From COE1 sp949066965 (GTDB taxonomy: Bacteria; Bacillota; Clostridia; Lachnospirales; Lachnospiraceae), in the NCBI GenBank assembly GCA_949066965.1, contig CARTDA010000016.1, forward strand, positions 11,778 to 75,777: 64,000 nt of DNA, given 5' to 3'. Both the position numbers and the translations under genes were made by a program. Shown piece after piece: positions 61,882 to 64,000 of the stretch. The notes under the pieces were generated by a model. That model did no database searches, was not told the origin of the DNA, and worked only from the letters and a program-made list of their open reading frames with translations. The stretch's first letter is position 1, and every line of letters begins with the position of its first letter.

Positions 61882-62411
61882 TGCCAACGGGACTGTAATC
61901 ATATCCTCTGCGTGCCAGATAAACTGTCATACTCTGGTATCCGTCAACTCCATTATGGCTGTGATAGAAGTCCCTGATCCGTGCCATAACCTCAGATTTT
62001 TGGGTATAATAATCCACCTTCCGGTGTTTCCAGTAGTTGTAATAGACATTCGGATATATTTCCAGCCGGCTTAGCAGCCATCGGATACCGAATTCTTCAC
62101 GGTATTGGTCTATGAATCGATAAGCCTCTGATCGATTTCCTTTGCAAAGAATGCCGCCGCTTTTTTAGGAAAAGATTCTCCTTGCGAAGTTCTTCGTTTT
62201 CCCTTTTCAGTTTGAGGAGCTCTTTCATGTTATCGTATTCGGATTTTGATTCGGGGCTTGTCTGGCATTCTTCACGTAATTCGCGGCACCATTTGGAGAT
62301 GCTGGCTTTGGATACTCCATATTCGGAGGTAATGCTTTTGTAAGTGCGTCCTTCTTCCTCATGATGACGGACAATCTTCTTTTTAAATTCGGGTGTGTAA
62401 TTCTGTGACAT
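61872..62411 (-). pseudogene. Degenerate IS3-family insertion sequence (orfA and 5' part of orfB)
   Basis: OrfA starts MSQNYTPEFKKKIVRHHEEE at 62411, with the HTH KSITSEYGVSKASISKWCRE and a leucine zipper (ENEELRKENLFLKK). An A6 tract at the usual shift site shifts the frame; the expected end KAAAFFAKEIDQRLIDS is in another frame. OrfB follows as EAYRFIDQYREEFGIRWLLS and HSHNGVDGYQSMTVYLARRG, but ends after ~86 codons in a hairpin cluster, before the DDE catalytic core. The element cannot move by itself. Confidence 0.85.
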
Positions 62412-62507
62412 AGTGCATCTTTCTTGATTATTTTCAGTATATCTCATTAGCCACTCCCGTTACAACTTTATTATAGCACTTCAGATATTCTATTCCGCAA
62501 ATACAGA

Positions 62508-63230
62508 TCAGTGGCTTTTTGTGTAAGTGGGAACCGCCTGTTTTTTCTGGTGCAGGTGCCGTGCCAGATACACGAAGGGCGTGTCCGCAATGCTTGTGGC
62601 CACAAAAATAATATAGCTGGCGATAGCAATGGAAACCAGTGTCTTTGTATCATAGGTGCCCAAAAATGCGCCCCATGTGAACAGGACTGTATTAAGAAGC
62701 TGGGATACCAGCGTGGAGCCATTGTTCCGAAGCCACAGCAATTTCTTGGAGTCCCCGAACCTGCTTTTGGTGAACGCCCACCATTTATGGTATGCCCACA
62801 CGTCGAAAAGCTGGACTATGACGTATACAATAATGCCTACCGCCATTAAGCGGGGGGTATTGGAGAAGACTGTGCGGATGGCAGGGGATGCAAAATCATT
62901 TTCATTTGGCACATACAGCATCCAGGACTGGCTTAAGAAAATGAAGATGACTGAAGTGGCAATCCCAAGGTAAACCGCAGTCTGGGCGGCTTTTTTCCCA
63001 TAAAGCTCGCTCAAAATGTCCGTTACCAGAAAGGTTGAGGCAAACAGGATATTGCCCAGCGTCATTTCCATGCCGAAGGCAGTTACCATAATCAAAACTT
63101 CAATATTTGCCGCAATGGTAGCCAGCACAGTCCACAAATACAGCCCCTGCTCCCGAAACAGCCAGAATAGGAACACAACTGTGGAAAAAGTAAGGAATAA
63201 GGATACCAATAAAAGAATTTCATTCTGCAT
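62508..63230 (-). CDS. yhhQ: Queuosine-precursor transporter (YhhQ/QPTR family)
   Basis: 240 residues with six hydrophobic spans (LLLVSLFLTFSTVVFLFWLF, TVLATIAANIEVLIMV, LFASTFLVTDILSELYGKKA, YLGIATSVIFIFL, MAVGIIVYVIVQLFDVWAYH, LVSQLLNTVLFTWGAF). TDILSELYGKKAA and FDVWAYHKW are the family signature (DUF165/VUT). It imports preQ0, preQ1 or queuine. It overlaps the upstream radical SAM gene by 11 bases, so the two are tightly coupled. AGGAGG lies 11 bases before the ATG. Confidence 0.9.
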   Translation of the reverse strand: MQNEILLLVSLFLTFSTVVFLFWLFREQGLYLWTVLATIAANIEVLIMVTAFGMEMTLGNILFASTFLVTDILSELYGKKAAQTAVYLGIATSVIFIFLSQSWMLYVPNENDFASPAIRTVFSNTPRLMAVGIIVYVIVQLFDVWAYHKWWAFTKSRFGDSKKLLWLRNNGSTLVSQLLNTVLFTWGAFLGTYDTKTLVSIAIASYIIFVATSIADTPFVYLARHLHQKKQAVPTYTKSH

Positions 63231-63954
63231 GTTCTACAACGCCTCCTACGCCGAAAGCAGTATTTTCCATTAAAATATCTACCCGGCTGTTTTCTATGTA
63301 TTTTGGATAAAGTTCCTTGGTGAAACTTGCAATGACACGGGGGTCTGGCTTGATGGGCTTTTTGTTTTCCTGCATAATGTTAATGCAGACCCGCTCAAAA
63401 TAGGCAAGGCCGGTTTGGATGTCCCTGTCCATGCTTTCCGCAGTCTGGCCGGGGATGCCTTGCAGCAGGCAGACCTCGTCAAAATATTCCGCTATTTCCT
63501 CTGGGGAACGGGCGTCAATGCCTTTATCCAGATAGCTTTCCCGGAATAGGGCATCGAAGGTTTCTACGCCGGTTTTCACCTTCAGTTCAATCCCATGGGC
63601 TGCAAAGCGCTTGCGGAATGGGGGAATTGCCTCCCGGTGCCGCCAGTGGCACTCAAAATGTACTTGGGTGATATGACAGTCTTTGCAGACTGTTTCAATC
63701 AGTGCAAGGGTTTCCTCATCCAAGTCCACAAAGCTGCCGGAATTAATCACCTCAAGCTTATGGTGGATGCCAGTGACTTTTTCAAGCTGTTCCCGGTTCA
63801 GGGCAAAATTTGCGCTGCTGTCTGGGGAAAAATCAAGATGGTAGTCGCAGAAGCGGCACCGTCTCCAAGAACAGCCAAGGCCCCGCAGCATTACAATTTC
63901 ACGGGGATTTTTTTCATTGATGACCGCATAGCGGTTTGGATTAAAATCTTCCAT
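63220..63954 (-). CDS. Radical SAM enzyme, probably queuine lyase (QueL-like)
   Basis: 244 residues from the ATG at 63954 (AAAGGA upstream). The cluster Cys residues are in RGLGCSWRRCRFCDYH: Cys28-x4-Cys33-x2-Cys36, not the usual Cx3Cx2C. LEVINSGSFVDLDEE (GGE-like region) and VKTGVETFDALFRESYLDKG follow, then LLQGIPGQTAESMDRD. It overlaps a queuosine-precursor transporter, which points to queuine salvage; QueL, a radical SAM lyase that turns queuine into preQ1 in gut clostridia, is the best candidate. Function by context is an inference. The rest of the operon lies beyond the edge. Confidence 0.7.
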   Translation of the reverse strand: MEDFNPNRYAVINEKNPREIVMLRGLGCSWRRCRFCDYHLDFSPDSSANFALNREQLEKVTGIHHKLEVINSGSFVDLDEETLALIETVCKDCHITQVHFECHWRHREAIPPFRKRFAAHGIELKVKTGVETFDALFRESYLDKGIDARSPEEIAEYFDEVCLLQGIPGQTAESMDRDIQTGLAYFERVCINIMQENKKPIKPDPRVIASFTKELYPKYIENSRVDILMENTAFGVGGVVEHAE

Positions 63955-64000
63955 GGACTTCCTTTCTGTGCAGCTATAAATATGCACAATGAATCTCATT

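Noticed and set aside
62097..62180. Basic C-terminus KKRRHSLQRKS of the IS3 OrfA frame as a real protein end
   Set aside because: The expected OrfA end is in another frame after an A6 tract, so this tail is a frameshift product.

Overview
The window looks like a chromosomal segment of a gut Firmicute, most likely a motile, plant-polysaccharide-using Lachnospiraceae (Roseburia/Agathobacter/Butyrivibrio type). This is inferred from strong AGGAGG-type ribosome sites, class III (anaerobic) ribonucleotide reductase, a stand-alone CheY, glycogen and maltodextrin genes, a membrane-anchored GH5 glucanase, hexuronate catabolism, a vanG-type cluster and Lachnospiraceae-style DUF1703/Rpn/DUF3788 proteins. 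Base composition looks moderate (mid-40s % GC by eye, not computed). The 33.0-35.3 kb stretch is visibly more AT-rich. No rRNA, tRNA or CRISPR array was found.

Layout. 0-8.4 kb: purine genes purE-purM-purN-purD followed by a secreted SH3 protein, then pyrF-pyrE with two small membrane proteins and an M29-type aminopeptidase. 8.4-12.1 kb: nrdD with a fused C-terminal redoxin domain, preceded by a good promoter and two tandem NrdR-box-like sites, then a TPR lipoprotein. 12.2-21 kb: GH5 glucanase on the plus strand, a family 2 glycosyltransferase, and a maltodextrin operon malE-malF-malG-malQ-lacI. 21.2-30 kb: a compact six-gene operon of CHASE2-adenylate cyclase, sugar isomerase-like protein, GAF-HD-GYP phosphodiesterase, FecR-like membrane protein, Ig-like secreted protein and UDP-glucose dehydrogenase. 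30-35.3 kb: a nuclease-helicase, a Crh-like HPr without the phosphorylatable histidine, and an AT-rich ATPase/TOPRIM-like gene pair resembling two-gene phage defence systems. 35.4-41.7 kb: glycogen phosphorylase, a LacI regulator with twin operators, CheY and a glycogen-debranching enzyme. 42-48.4 kb: kduI divergent from lacI-uxaC with matching operators, a GH2 enzyme and a YfcE-like phosphoesterase. 48.5-57.6 kb: a vanG-type cluster (vanG, vanXY, vanT) whose vanS and vanR are split off, convergent, and separated from the resistance genes by a DUF1703 gene. 57.6-64 kb: pepF, a graveyard of broken AAA/DUF1703/Rpn and IS3 genes, and a QueT-type transporter with a QueL-like radical SAM enzyme.

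Two dispersed repeat families run through the right half. One is a ~57-bp hairpin element in four copies (42.9, 43.2, 53.3, 61.1 kb). The other is a TA-flanked 164-bp MITE-like element at 52.9 kb with a partial copy at 33.3 kb. Several 5' and intergenic regions carry clear promoters, LacI-type operators and intrinsic terminators.

The most rewarding regions for follow-up are the CHASE2-cyclase/FecR/HD-GYP operon, the ATPase-TOPRIM pair, the rearranged vanG cluster, the queuine-salvage pair and the four-copy hairpin element.
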